Assembly (NCBI GenBank): GCA_964014735.1
Contig: CAXHBH010000013.1
Coordinates: forward strand, 1-40,117
Length of the DNA: 40,117 nt
Reading direction: 5' to 3'
Origin: UBA7446 sp964014735
GTDB lineage: Bacteria > Bacteroidota > Bacteroidia > Flavobacteriales > Flavobacteriaceae
Shown: piece by piece, positions 17,185 to 25,946 of the stretch
Numbering within the stretch: the stretch's first letter is position 1
Layout: every line of letters starts with the position of its first letter
Program-made: the position numbers and the translations under genes
Notes under the pieces: model-generated
The model's input: only the letters and a program-made list of their open reading frames with translations
The model's database searches: none
What the model was told of the DNA's origin: nothing

Positions 17185-17896
17185 TTAATTGACTAATAAG
17201 TTGATGTAATATAGATAAACTAGAAACGCTCTGCATGGTTTCGTCAAAGTGTTTTTTTGAATTTAGAGGTATTTTGGGCACATCGATTGTTTTCTCTTGT
17301 ACAGTTGCCGACAAATGTATTTGCTCAAAAGCATGCGCTTTGAATTGCGCTGCATTATCTAGATTGATGCCTCCTGCTGCCATTATGGTTCCAGTGAAAG
17401 TTTCTCTCAACTGAGTTAGCATAGGTAAACCTTCAACTGCTGAGGCTGCCTGTCCAGATGTTAGAATATGTGCTACTCCTATTTCTGCTAATTTTTTAGC
17501 CGTTGCTAGTGGATTTGGAGTCCAATCAAAGGCACGGTGAAAAGTAAAGGTCATGGGACTTGCCAAATCAATCAACTCTTTGGTGCGCGCCATGTCCACA
17601 GTCATATCTTTGTTTAAAACACCGCTTACAATACCAGAGCAGTTTAACCGCTTGCTAAGTGCTATATTTTGCTTCATCACCTCAAATTCTGTGCTGCAAT
17701 ACGTAAAGTCACCACTTCTTGGACGAATCAGTACATGAACTGGAATCTTGAGGTCTGAAGTTACTCTTTTAAGGAGTCCATAGTTGGGTGTAATCCCCCC
17801 AACGGCAAGTTCGGAACAAAGTTCAATTCGGTCTGCTCCTGCATCTTGGGCGTTTAAAGCAGATTGAAAACTATTTGCACAAACTTCAACTATCAT
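17177..17896 (-). CDS. cutC: CutC family TIM-barrel protein
   Basis: A 239-residue protein that matches CutC along its whole length: MIVEVCANSFQSALNAQ, GADRIELCSELAVGG, IPVHVLIRPRSGDFTY, TFHRAFDW, HILTSGQAASA and IMAAGGINLDN. It is cytoplasmic with no signal peptide. CutC was named for copper homeostasis, but the copper role is debated and the fold resembles aldolases and sugar-processing TIM barrels. Here it is tightly embedded in a sugar operon, 6 bp after a permease and overlapping the beta-mannosidase gene, with no copper gene near. That suggests a role in sugar metabolism, which is inference. Family identity is firm. Confidence 0.92.
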   Translation of the reverse strand: MIVEVCANSFQSALNAQDAGADRIELCSELAVGGITPNYGLLKRVTSDLKIPVHVLIRPRSGDFTYCSTEFEVMKQNIALSKRLNCSGIVSGVLNKDMTVDMARTKELIDLASPMTFTFHRAFDWTPNPLATAKKLAEIGVAHILTSGQAASAVEGLPMLTQLRETFTGTIMAAGGINLDNAAQFKAHAFEQIHLSATVQEKTIDVPKIPLNSKKHFDETMQSVSSLSILHQLISQLNA

Positions 17897-17902
17897 GTTG
17901 CA

Positions 17903-19213
17903 TTATATTATGTTTTTACGGAGTTGTACTTTCCCAAAAAAGTAGATGTATAAGTAGCAGATAATCAATAAGGAAAATGCCCATTTAAATCCATAAAGAT
18001 CTGTAAGATAACCATACATAGGGGGTATTATGGCACCGCCCACAATCATGGTACATAAAATTCCTGAAGCCTGAGGCTTTAAATCATCCAACCCTTCTAA
18101 AGACAAACTAAATATTGTTGGAAACATGATGGAATTAAAAAGCCCAACAGCCAATATGGATACCATGGATGTCAAACCTGTAGTTTGTGCAGACATAAAG
18201 ACTAAGGCTAATGCACCTATTGCAAAAAAGGACAATACCCGAGCCGGTTTAATAATATTTGTTAAGTAAGAGCCTATAAACCTACCAATCATAGCACCAC
18301 TCCAATAAAAGGTTACAAAAGAGCCTAGAATACCATAGTCATCTACCCCTGAAAGACTCTTGCCCAACAAAGTAGATGAAATGGATGATAGCATGCTACT
18401 TTCTTTAATGACAGAAGTCAATTTCATATCGTAGAAATAGTTTACGAGGTAGCTACCTATAGAAACTTCAGCGCCCACATAAATAAAAATACCAAATGCC
18501 CCCAACATCAAAGATTTGTTTTTCAATAACATCAAATAGCCATTTTTAGGAGCGGTGCTTAACATCTTAGGCAGCTTTACCCTAATAAAAATAACGGCAA
18601 GTGCAATTATAAATAACGTAATGATGATAAAAGGAGATTGTACTGCTGCTGCTTCTGCGGATAAATAAGTGTCCTTTGCTGCTTGACCTAAAGAGGCAAT
18701 TTCATCTTTAGATTTAACCTTATCGCTTAAGATAAATGAAGCCCCAAGAATAGGAGCTATGGAAGTCCCCAGCGAATTAAATGCCTGTGACAAATTGAGC
18801 CTACTTGAAGCGCCTTCTTCAGAGCCTAATACAGCTACATAAGGGTTGGCTGCAACTTGCAAAATGGTAATTCCCCCAGCTAGTATAAAGTATGCCAAAA
18901 GAAAGATAGAAAATGTTCTGTATGAAGCAGCAGGGTAAAAAAGGGCACAACCTACTGCCATGGTAATAAGACCAAGAACAATTCCTTTTTTGTATCCAAT
19001 CTTTGAAAGCATAAAACCTGCAGGAATAGACAACACAAAATATGCACCAAAAAAAGCAAACTGAACCAGCCCCGCTTGAAAATAAGTAAGAGTAAACAAA
19101 TCTCGTATACGTGGGATTAGACTGTCAACCAAGACGGTAATGAACCCCCAAAGAAAAAATAAGGAGGTTAAGAATATAAATGCATTACGATAATTTTTTT
19201 GCTTTTGTGTCAT
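17903..19213 (-). CDS. FucP-like sugar MFS permease
   Basis: A 436-residue inner-membrane permease with about 12 hydrophobic helices. The family features GFITVLVDSLIPRIRD (N-terminal helix 1), SKIGYKKG after helix 2 and LQVAANPYVAVLG in helix 4 are those of the fucose/glucose/galactose:H+ symporter group. Gene order (downstream of GH92 and the esterase, upstream of CutC and beta-mannosidase) points to mannose, GlcNAc or Man-GlcNAc as cargo. It differs clearly from the second FucP-like permease at 24390, so the two probably carry different sugars. The gap from the esterase gene upstream is 41 bp, and from CutC downstream 6 bp. Confidence 0.9.
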   Translation of the reverse strand: MTQKQKNYRNAFIFLTSLFFLWGFITVLVDSLIPRIRDLFTLTYFQAGLVQFAFFGAYFVLSIPAGFMLSKIGYKKGIVLGLITMAVGCALFYPAASYRTFSIFLLAYFILAGGITILQVAANPYVAVLGSEEGASSRLNLSQAFNSLGTSIAPILGASFILSDKVKSKDEIASLGQAAKDTYLSAEAAAVQSPFIIITLFIIALAVIFIRVKLPKMLSTAPKNGYLMLLKNKSLMLGAFGIFIYVGAEVSIGSYLVNYFYDMKLTSVIKESSMLSSISSTLLGKSLSGVDDYGILGSFVTFYWSGAMIGRFIGSYLTNIIKPARVLSFFAIGALALVFMSAQTTGLTSMVSILAVGLFNSIMFPTIFSLSLEGLDDLKPQASGILCTMIVGGAIIPPMYGYLTDLYGFKWAFSLLIICYLYIYFFGKVQLRKNII

Positions 19214-19254
19214 GATTTAGAAAATTTGTGACTCAAGGTAAACTTTTTTAGTTA

Positions 19255-21243
19255 TTACTCTGTTGTCAATAAAAACGCACAAATGGTTTCATCCTGTTTG
19301 TTTAAAATGCTTCCTGTGCTTGTATCGCTCCACGCATGGCGTACATATTTTGGTCTAGGCACTTTATATGATGAAACGTGAATGCTACATCCATCAGCCA
19401 CAACTTTTGCGGAATGGTATGTAATGTTATCAGACGAAATCTCAATTTCATTGGTTTTTGGCTTCAACGAAACATGACCTCCATCTTGACAATCAAAGTT
19501 TACAATAAGTTTGCTTCCTTTTTGCTTTATGCTAACAGGTTTAGAAGCATGAAGTCTCCCAGAAATGCCATAATCATTACCTAAAGCGAGATTCGCCAAA
19601 CGTTTGCCAACGTCCATTTTGTTTGCCGGATGAATGTTTTTAGAGTTTCCAAGGTCAAGTGTAGATACGATTCCTGTCTTTGAAGTTGCGGTGGATTTGT
19701 ATTGCGCATTTCGCAGTGCGGCCGACAAGCCATTTTCGTAGTCATAGGGTGCTATCTGGACAAAATAAAATGGAAATTCATAGCTCCATTGTTTTCGCCA
19801 GCCTTGTATCATGGCTTGGAATGTTTTTTCGTATTCATCCTCAAAACCAACGTTTGACTCACCCTGATACCAAATAGCTCCTTTAATTTTATAAGGAATC
19901 AATGGGTGAATCATTGCGTTGTATAGCACGGTGGGTGTCCAAGAAGTGACTTTAACGATATCTGGCCTTGTGGTTGATTTGATATAGTCAGCATCTAATC
20001 GATAAAAATTATCATTGTATAATTCAGCAGAGGGCATGGCTTTCCAATCACCCTCTAGGTTTATGTTGTTTTTGCTGCTACTTATAGAAATTGGCGACCA
20101 AAGCCTTGCAGGCCCCATGGTGTCAATCAATCTAATTGATATTGTGTTCTTACCTAGCTTTAAAATTTCATTAGGTATTTTGTACTGCTTTTCTCGAAAG
20201 CTGTCTGCTTGAAATGAAGAGCCAACAAAAACACCATTTATATAGGTGAAATCCATGTCATCAACCAACCCCAGTTCAAGAAAATACGCATCATCTAGGC
20301 CATCCAAATAAAAACTTTTTCTAATCCAAACCACTCCATCAAAGTCATTTACAACAGTTTCTCCAAATACATCGTTAAAATTACCGGGAAATTCAATGTT
20401 AAACCAATCGCTGTCATCAAAGTCGGTATTGGCGTATTCGAGATCATTAAAGGGTAATTCTTTCCAGTTTGCATGGGTGGAATCTGCACCAGGCATTGCA
20501 AAATATGAAAGTGGCGCAAGCCATTGCTCGAAGTCATTCAAGCGCTCATCAAATCCAGAAAAATTTGCAAGTTTATCATCATAGAGATTTGTATCACGAA
20601 GTACATTAATCGCTGTCCATGATTCGACTGGCGTACCACCCCAGCTGCTGTCAACAATCCCAACAGGCACATTTAGCTCTTGATATAATTCCTTTGCAAA
20701 AAAATAAGCTGTAGCACTAAAATTAGGTGCGTTTATGGAATCGCTCAATAACCATTTTCCATGTACGTCGTTCAGTGGAAGATTACTTAAATTTCGTTCC
20801 ACGGAAAAAATTCGTATTTCAAAATCCCCTGCTTTTCTAATTTCTTCTTCGGAATTTAGTATTGGTTCTTCTGGTGGCCATCCCTTGAGTGGCATTTCCA
20901 TATTGCTTTGCCCAGAAGCCAACCAAACCTCTCCCAACACTACGTTGTTGATTTTAATACATTCACTATTAGCACAAACAACAATGCTAAAAGATGGATT
21001 TTCGTTCGGTGTTGAAAATCCTATTTGCCATTTTCCAGATACATCTGCCTTTCCTTTGTGGATACCCCATGGTGTAGAAACTGAAACTTCGGTATTTGAC
21101 TCAGCAGCTCCCCAGAACTGAACGATTGCGTTACGCTGTAAAACCATATTGTCTGCAAAAAGTACAGGTAGGGAAAGGGTTTCTATTTTGCTGCAGCCAG
21201 GCAACAACAAGAGGAAGAAAAAAGAAAATTTAACTAATTTCAT
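19255..21243 (-). CDS. Sialate O-acetylesterase (SASA) lipoprotein
   Basis: 662 residues from ATG 21243. An in-frame ATG at 21282 would overlap GH92 and lies before the signal peptide. The signal peptide ends in a lipobox (LLLLPGCSK). The SGNH-like SASA domain is seen in GQSNMEMPL (catalytic Ser) and AIWYQGESNVGFEDEYEK. Inserted between them at about 270-400 is a jelly-roll, GH2-like sugar-binding domain (GVVWIRKSFYLDGLDDAYFL), common in Bacteroidota members. It should remove O-acetyl groups from sialic acids or other acetylated sugars, to open glycans for the exo-enzymes. No sialidase is in the window, so the true acetylated sugar is open. It follows GH92 by 10 bp in the same operon. Confidence 0.9.
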   Translation of the reverse strand: MKLVKFSFFFLLLLPGCSKIETLSLPVLFADNMVLQRNAIVQFWGAAESNTEVSVSTPWGIHKGKADVSGKWQIGFSTPNENPSFSIVVCANSECIKINNVVLGEVWLASGQSNMEMPLKGWPPEEPILNSEEEIRKAGDFEIRIFSVERNLSNLPLNDVHGKWLLSDSINAPNFSATAYFFAKELYQELNVPVGIVDSSWGGTPVESWTAINVLRDTNLYDDKLANFSGFDERLNDFEQWLAPLSYFAMPGADSTHANWKELPFNDLEYANTDFDDSDWFNIEFPGNFNDVFGETVVNDFDGVVWIRKSFYLDGLDDAYFLELGLVDDMDFTYINGVFVGSSFQADSFREKQYKIPNEILKLGKNTISIRLIDTMGPARLWSPISISSSKNNINLEGDWKAMPSAELYNDNFYRLDADYIKSTTRPDIVKVTSWTPTVLYNAMIHPLIPYKIKGAIWYQGESNVGFEDEYEKTFQAMIQGWRKQWSYEFPFYFVQIAPYDYENGLSAALRNAQYKSTATSKTGIVSTLDLGNSKNIHPANKMDVGKRLANLALGNDYGISGRLHASKPVSIKQKGSKLIVNFDCQDGGHVSLKPKTNEIEISSDNITYHSAKVVADGCSIHVSSYKVPRPKYVRHAWSDTSTGSILNKQDETICAFLLTTE

Positions 21244-21253
21244 GTGATTTAAC

Positions 21254-24169
21254 CTAATTGTTGATTTGTATTTCATCGACAAAAATCCACCCTAGTCCGC
21301 CATCTTCAAAGCCTATATGCCATTCCGGTACAATCCCTATCTTTTCTGCAACAATTTTTATATAGCGGTATGGGATCTGTAAATTATCAATTTCAATGGT
21401 TTTAATTTCAGATTTGTCAATTTCTGCAAGTTTAATTTTTTCTGATCCAATTAAGTCGAAATTCTCACCATCTGTTGAGCCATAAAATGACACTTTTTTA
21501 GGATAAAAAATCCAATAGTTTTGATTGCTTAAAAAATTGACAGCGAGCTTATTTATTTGTTGTATTTTACTTATGTCAACAGTAGCAACTACATCTGTTC
21601 CTACATAGCCTTGCCAAGTACCAGTCCTAAAATCTTGACTACCTAAAATTCCATCAACGAGTGCTCTTTCTCCGCCAGCGTTGTATTGATTTGAATACAT
21701 TGTAGCCAAGCTAATCTTAATATCCGGATTTATTTTTTTGAAGCTTGTTTTAAGCATTACACTTTTTTTTCCATTCAAAACAGCATAGGTGCTTAGTTTA
21801 CTATCATCGGTTATTGTAATCGGAGTTTCATATTTAATAAAGTCTTCGCCTAAGCTGTAATAGATTGTTGTTTCGGGTTGTATACTTTTCAGCACAATCA
21901 TTGTTTCGTTTTCAAAGGCAACGTCTCCTTTTTCAACAAAGGGAGGTGTCACAATAATATGGTCCTCAATTTTTGTTTCAGGGATATGTTCATCTGAAGC
22001 CCCCCAATCACTATGTCTTCTACTCATTTCATAGGTTAAAGTACCTCCGTTAATAATATCGTTATGATTTAAGTAAGACTTAGAGTGCTCCTTTCCATTG
22101 AGTAAAACACTTTTAATGTATGGCCTCCAATCATTATTATTTGGCGCATTGATTTGAAATGTTTTTCCATTCTCCAAATTAATGGTAGCAGATTTAACAA
22201 TAGGTGAGCCGAAAATATATTCATTTGTTCCTGGTGTGACAGGATAAAAACCAAGCGCACTGAATATGTACCAAGCGCTCATTTGCCCACAATCTTCATT
22301 TCCAGAAATCCCGTCGGGTGCATTTGCATAATGTTCTTCAAGAATTTTGCGAATCATGGCCTGAGTTTTAGCAGGTTTGTTTACAAAATTGTATAAATAC
22401 GCCATATGATGGCTCGGTTCGTTTCCTTGAGCGTATTGTCCAATTAGCCCTGTAATATCAGCTTGGTCACGCCCGGAAGTTTCGTTATTGGCATTGAAAA
22501 GATTGTCTAACATTTGCTCGTATTGTGCTTTACCTCCCATAAGCTGTATATGACCAGAAACATCCTGAGGTACATAAAAGCTGTAATGCCACGAATTGGC
22601 TTCGGTGTAGTTGAAGTTTACTTCATAGGGATCAAAAGGCGCAAACCACTTATTGTTTATTCGCCCACGCATAAATTTAGTTTGGGGGTCATATACATTC
22701 TTATAATATTGAGCACGTTGAATAAATGTCTTGTAATCTTCTTCATTGGCAAGTGCCTTTGCTATGGTGGCAATGGTCCAATCGTCATAAGCGTATTCTA
22801 GTGTTTTAGATACAGATTCAGGCTCGGTTTCTACAGAAACAAATCCTGTATTTTTATAACTTTCTAAGCCATTTTTATCTTGCATTGCCGAATGTTTCAT
22901 TGCTTCATAAGCCTTGTCTATATCGTAATCACGTATCCCTTTTAAATAAGCATCTGCTATTACTGGTATTGAATGATAGCCTATCATAGTATTTGTGTAG
23001 TTGGCAGACAAATCCCATATAGGGATTATTCCCCCCTCATCGTATTTATTCAAAAAAGTTTTAATAAAATCATTTGTTCGCTCTTGCTCAATAATTGTAT
23101 AAAGTGGATGTGCTGCTCTAAAGGTATCCCATAAAGAAAATACTGTATAGTAATTTAAAGACTTGTCTTGGTGAATTTCCATATCAATCCCACGGTAGCG
23201 ACCATCTACATCTTGATAAAGATTGGGGGCAATCATGGTGTGGTACAAGGCAGAGTAGAAGTTGTACATATCCTCTTCCTCGTAAGTCTCAACTACTATT
23301 TTATTGAGTTGTTTTTCCCAAATATTATCGGCCTCTTCTCTTAGTTGATCGAAAGATTTATCTCTTAACTCAATTATTCTATTCAATTTAGCTCCTTCTT
23401 TATCAACCGGTGAAATTCCAATTTTCAATTCTAATGAATTTGAAATACTTGAATCAAATTCAAATGCAGCTTTGACATTTGAGCCTGTGGTTTGCTCATT
23501 TAAAAAAGTCACATTAGTATATGGCCGGGAAAATTCAAGATCAAAAAACAGGCGTTGATCTTTAGCCCAAGCATTTGAAAAGCGATACCCTGAAACAATT
23601 CGATTATCACTAGTAAATAATGCAGCATCTAGAACCCGGTCCCGATGATCTAAGTCTAAAATTACAATTTGGTTTGAATCTTCAGGGAATTCATAACTAT
23701 GTATTCCACTTCTTTCTGAGACTGTTAGTGAAACTTCAATTTTCGTGTCATCTAAACGAACGCTGTAGTAGCCTGGTGTTGCCACTTCGTTGTCGTGAGA
23801 AAAAGTAGAACGATATCCTTTTTCTCCATCAGCTCCGTTATTAAAAATCACTTCACTAGTAGGCATTAACAGTACATCCATGTAGTCAGTAATTCCTGTA
23901 CCTGACAGGTGTGTATGTGAAAAACCATAAATATGATTATCCGTGTAGTGATAACCAGAAGCACCATCCCAGCCGTCTAGACGTGTATCAGGACTTAATT
24001 GCATCATACCAAAAGGGAGTGTCGCTCCCGGATATGTGTGACCATGTCCACCAGTTCCAACAAAAGTATTAACATATGAAGTTAACTTTTTATCAGATGG
24101 TAAATTATTAAATGTACATGAGCAAAATAATATACAAGAAAAGATAATAATAATTGAAATTTTTGGCAT
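21254..24169 (-). CDS. GH92 alpha-mannosidase lipoprotein with C-terminal F5/8-type module
   Basis: 971 residues. The signal peptide ends at FCSC (Cys18), a likely lipobox. The GH92 N-terminal sandwich starts at YVNTFVGTGGHGHTYPGA (32-49). The (alpha/alpha)6 catalytic domain carries QGNEPSHH (581-588) and GNEDCGQMSAW (623-633, with Glu625 the likely general acid). GH92 enzymes are Ca-dependent inverting exo-alpha-mannosidases, mostly alpha-1,2 or alpha-1,3; the linkage cannot be fixed by eye. Beyond the usual end there are a CHB_HEX_C/Ig-like segment (about 755-810, TTIYYSLGEDFIKYETPI) and an F5/8 discoidin-like domain (about 825-970), probably a carbohydrate-binding module. First gene of the five-gene operon, with its own operator and -7 box. 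Confidence 0.95.
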   Translation of the reverse strand: MPKISIIIIFSCILFCSCTFNNLPSDKKLTSYVNTFVGTGGHGHTYPGATLPFGMMQLSPDTRLDGWDGASGYHYTDNHIYGFSHTHLSGTGITDYMDVLLMPTSEVIFNNGADGEKGYRSTFSHDNEVATPGYYSVRLDDTKIEVSLTVSERSGIHSYEFPEDSNQIVILDLDHRDRVLDAALFTSDNRIVSGYRFSNAWAKDQRLFFDLEFSRPYTNVTFLNEQTTGSNVKAAFEFDSSISNSLELKIGISPVDKEGAKLNRIIELRDKSFDQLREEADNIWEKQLNKIVVETYEEEDMYNFYSALYHTMIAPNLYQDVDGRYRGIDMEIHQDKSLNYYTVFSLWDTFRAAHPLYTIIEQERTNDFIKTFLNKYDEGGIIPIWDLSANYTNTMIGYHSIPVIADAYLKGIRDYDIDKAYEAMKHSAMQDKNGLESYKNTGFVSVETEPESVSKTLEYAYDDWTIATIAKALANEEDYKTFIQRAQYYKNVYDPQTKFMRGRINNKWFAPFDPYEVNFNYTEANSWHYSFYVPQDVSGHIQLMGGKAQYEQMLDNLFNANNETSGRDQADITGLIGQYAQGNEPSHHMAYLYNFVNKPAKTQAMIRKILEEHYANAPDGISGNEDCGQMSAWYIFSALGFYPVTPGTNEYIFGSPIVKSATINLENGKTFQINAPNNNDWRPYIKSVLLNGKEHSKSYLNHNDIINGGTLTYEMSRRHSDWGASDEHIPETKIEDHIIVTPPFVEKGDVAFENETMIVLKSIQPETTIYYSLGEDFIKYETPITITDDSKLSTYAVLNGKKSVMLKTSFKKINPDIKISLATMYSNQYNAGGERALVDGILGSQDFRTGTWQGYVGTDVVATVDISKIQQINKLAVNFLSNQNYWIFYPKKVSFYGSTDGENFDLIGSEKIKLAEIDKSEIKTIEIDNLQIPYRYIKIVAEKIGIVPEWHIGFEDGGLGWIFVDEIQINN

Positions 24170-24186
24170 GTATCAAATCTTTAAAT

Positions 24187-24194
24187 CAAATTTA
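24187..24194 (-). promoter_or_regulatory. -7 promoter box of the GH92 operon (TAAATTTG)
   Basis: The minus-strand TAAATTTG fits TAnnTTTG, has a TTG 22 bp upstream and lies 17 bp before the GH92 ATG. It is exactly 34 bp downstream of the operator core, the same gap as at susC. Confidence 0.65.
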
Positions 24195-24228
24195 AAATCA
24201 TATTACTATCTATACTCAATTGTCTGTG

Positions 24229-24244
24229 CTGCATTTTGACTGCA
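24229..24244 (-). promoter_or_regulatory. PUL operator copy 3 (TGCAGTCAAAATGCAG), upstream of the GH92 operon
   Basis: Identical over 16 bases to the GH125 copy and oriented toward GH92. It sits in the divergent region between GH92 and the permease at 24390, 145 bp from the latter, so it might influence both. Confidence 0.8.
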
Positions 24245-24249
24245 TCGTA

Positions 24250-24304
24250 AAAAAACGCGAAATACAATGTAAAATATGCGTTTTTTAAAGTTTTTAACGC
24301 GTTA
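24250..24304. promoter_or_regulatory. Inverted repeats in the GH92/permease divergent region
   Basis: Two symmetric elements lie next to operator copy 3. AAAAAACGC (24250-24258) pairs with GCGTTTTTT (24278-24286). A 10-bp palindrome, TAACGCGTTA, follows at 24295-24304. They lie 86-140 bp before the permease ATG at 24390, which has no TAnnTTTG box that I can see. They may be sites for a second regulator of the transporter operon; the CG-centred palindrome resembles LacI-type operators only in general form. Confidence 0.35.
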
Positions 24305-24389
24305 TTTACAACATTATAATTTATTATACTTAGGTTATTTAACTTTTAATAGCATTATTTTAAGTCATTGTGTCGGAATATAATTTACT

Positions 24390-25688
24390 ATGAATCCAAA
24401 TTCATCAAACAAAATAGCGATAGGGATTATAGCTGGGTTATTCTTTATTTTCGGCTTTATCACTTGGGTAAATGGGGCATTGATTCCATTTATGAAAACA
24501 ATTAATGAGCTAACAGAAGCGCAGTCATACTTGGTGGCCTCAGCATCATATATATCGTTTGTTATTATGGCCTTACCATCATCTTATTTGTTACAGAAAA
24601 TAGGCTATAAAAAAGGCATGTCCATTGGACTTTTTCTTATGGCAGCTGGCGCTTTGGTTTTTATTCCTGCAGCCGAAGCCAGAACCTATTGGATTTTTTT
24701 GGCTGGTATATTTATTCAAGGAACGGGCATGACCATATTGCAAACTGCTGCCAATCCATATATTACGATTTTGGGACCCATTGAAAGTGGGGCCAAACGC
24801 ATTGCCATTATGGGAATAGCCAACAAGGTTGCTGGTGCATTGGGATCCGTCATTTTTGGCGCTTTACTTTTAAGTGGGATTGATGAGGTCAATGACCTTG
24901 TAAATCAAGTTTCTGCAGATGAAAAGGCCGTCCTTTTAGATCAAATGGCCGATAGTGTTTTTGTTCCCTATCTCGTAATGACAGTCGTTTTATTTGTGCT
25001 AGGGTTACTAATGCGTCACGCACCTCTTCCTCACGTAGAGGCAGAAGCTAGTGCCGAAGAAGAAGCACAGGTTGAACCCAAGAAAACCATTTTTCAATAC
25101 CCACATCTTTGGTTTGGGATGCTCACCTTATTTGTATATGTTGGTGCTGAAGTGATAGCTGGAGATACTATTATTGCCTATGGACTTGCCCTAGGCATAT
25201 CGGCAGCAAAAGCTAAATTCTTCACCACTTTTACGCTAATGGCGATGGTGGCTACTTATGCTTTAGGTGTTGTGTTGATACCAAAATATTTAAGTCAGAA
25301 GATGGCCTTGCAAATCAGTGCCATGATTGGACTTGTATTTAGCTTTTGTATAATAAGTACTACCGGTTTTACATCAGTTCTTTTTGTAGCAGCATTAGGT
25401 ATTGCCAACGCGCTGGTTTGGCCTGCAGTATGGCCCTTGACTTTAGAAGGTCTTGGTAAACATACCAAAACTGCAGCTGCCTTGCTTATTATGGCCATTT
25501 CAGGAGGTGCTATAATCCCACCTTTGTATGGTCGTCTTGTCGATAGTGGAAAAGAAGCGCTCATCGACTCGGGACTAGGACATGTAGACGCACTAGCCTT
25601 GGCGGCAAAGGAAAGTTACTATATTCTGATTCCATGCTATCTCATTATCTTTTGTTTTGCGGGTTTAGTAAAACGGTTACGTAATTAA
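24390..25688 (+). CDS. FucP/NagP-like sugar MFS permease
   Basis: A 432-residue permease with about 12 hydrophobic helices. It starts with FFIFGFITWVNGALIPFMKT and has LLQKIGYKKGMSIGL and ILQTAANPYITILGP, all hallmarks of the FucP group, which includes Bacteroidota glucose, GlcNAc and fucose transporters. A hydrophilic, acidic central loop (EAEASAEEEAQVEPKK) links the two halves. It diverges from the GH92 operon. The next two genes, after 15 bp, encode a DUF4212/sodium:solute symporter pair, probably in the same transcript. GlcNAc is a reasonable cargo since GH20 and NagB are in the locus; this is inference. Confidence 0.9.
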   Translation: MNPNSSNKIAIGIIAGLFFIFGFITWVNGALIPFMKTINELTEAQSYLVASASYISFVIMALPSSYLLQKIGYKKGMSIGLFLMAAGALVFIPAAEARTYWIFLAGIFIQGTGMTILQTAANPYITILGPIESGAKRIAIMGIANKVAGALGSVIFGALLLSGIDEVNDLVNQVSADEKAVLLDQMADSVFVPYLVMTVVLFVLGLLMRHAPLPHVEAEASAEEEAQVEPKKTIFQYPHLWFGMLTLFVYVGAEVIAGDTIIAYGLALGISAAKAKFFTTFTLMAMVATYALGVVLIPKYLSQKMALQISAMIGLVFSFCIISTTGFTSVLFVAALGIANALVWPAVWPLTLEGLGKHTKTAAALLIMAISGGAIIPPLYGRLVDSGKEALIDSGLGHVDALALAAKESYYILIPCYLIIFCFAGLVKRLRN

Positions 25689-25703
25689 TATAATATTTGA
25701 ATT

Positions 25704-25946
25704 ATGAAAAACACCTATTGGAAGAAAAACATCCGCTACATCAGTATCCTTCTGAGTCTATGGTTTATTGTTTCCTTTGGCTGCGGTATTTTGTTTGTAG
25801 ATCAGTTAAACACCATTCAAATAGGTGGCTTTAAACTCGGTTTTTGGTTTGCCCAGCAAGGGTCCATTTTTGGGTTTGTTGCCATTATTTTTACCTATAT
25901 CTATCTTATGAACCGTTTGGACAACAAATTAAACAAAGACAACTAA
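25704..25946 (+). CDS. DUF4212 small subunit of sodium:solute symporter
   Basis: An 80-residue membrane protein with two hydrophobic helices (ISILLSLWFIVSFGCGILFV and the later GSIFGFVAIIFTYIYLM). N-terminal YWKKNIRYI and central IGGFKLGFWFAQQGS match DUF4212 proteins, which are always encoded just before a large symporter of the VC_2705 type. The stop codon abuts the ATG of that symporter (TAAATG), so the two are co-translated. It presumably helps assembly or function of the carrier. Confidence 0.88.
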   Translation: MKNTYWKKNIRYISILLSLWFIVSFGCGILFVDQLNTIQIGGFKLGFWFAQQGSIFGFVAIIFTYIYLMNRLDNKLNKDN

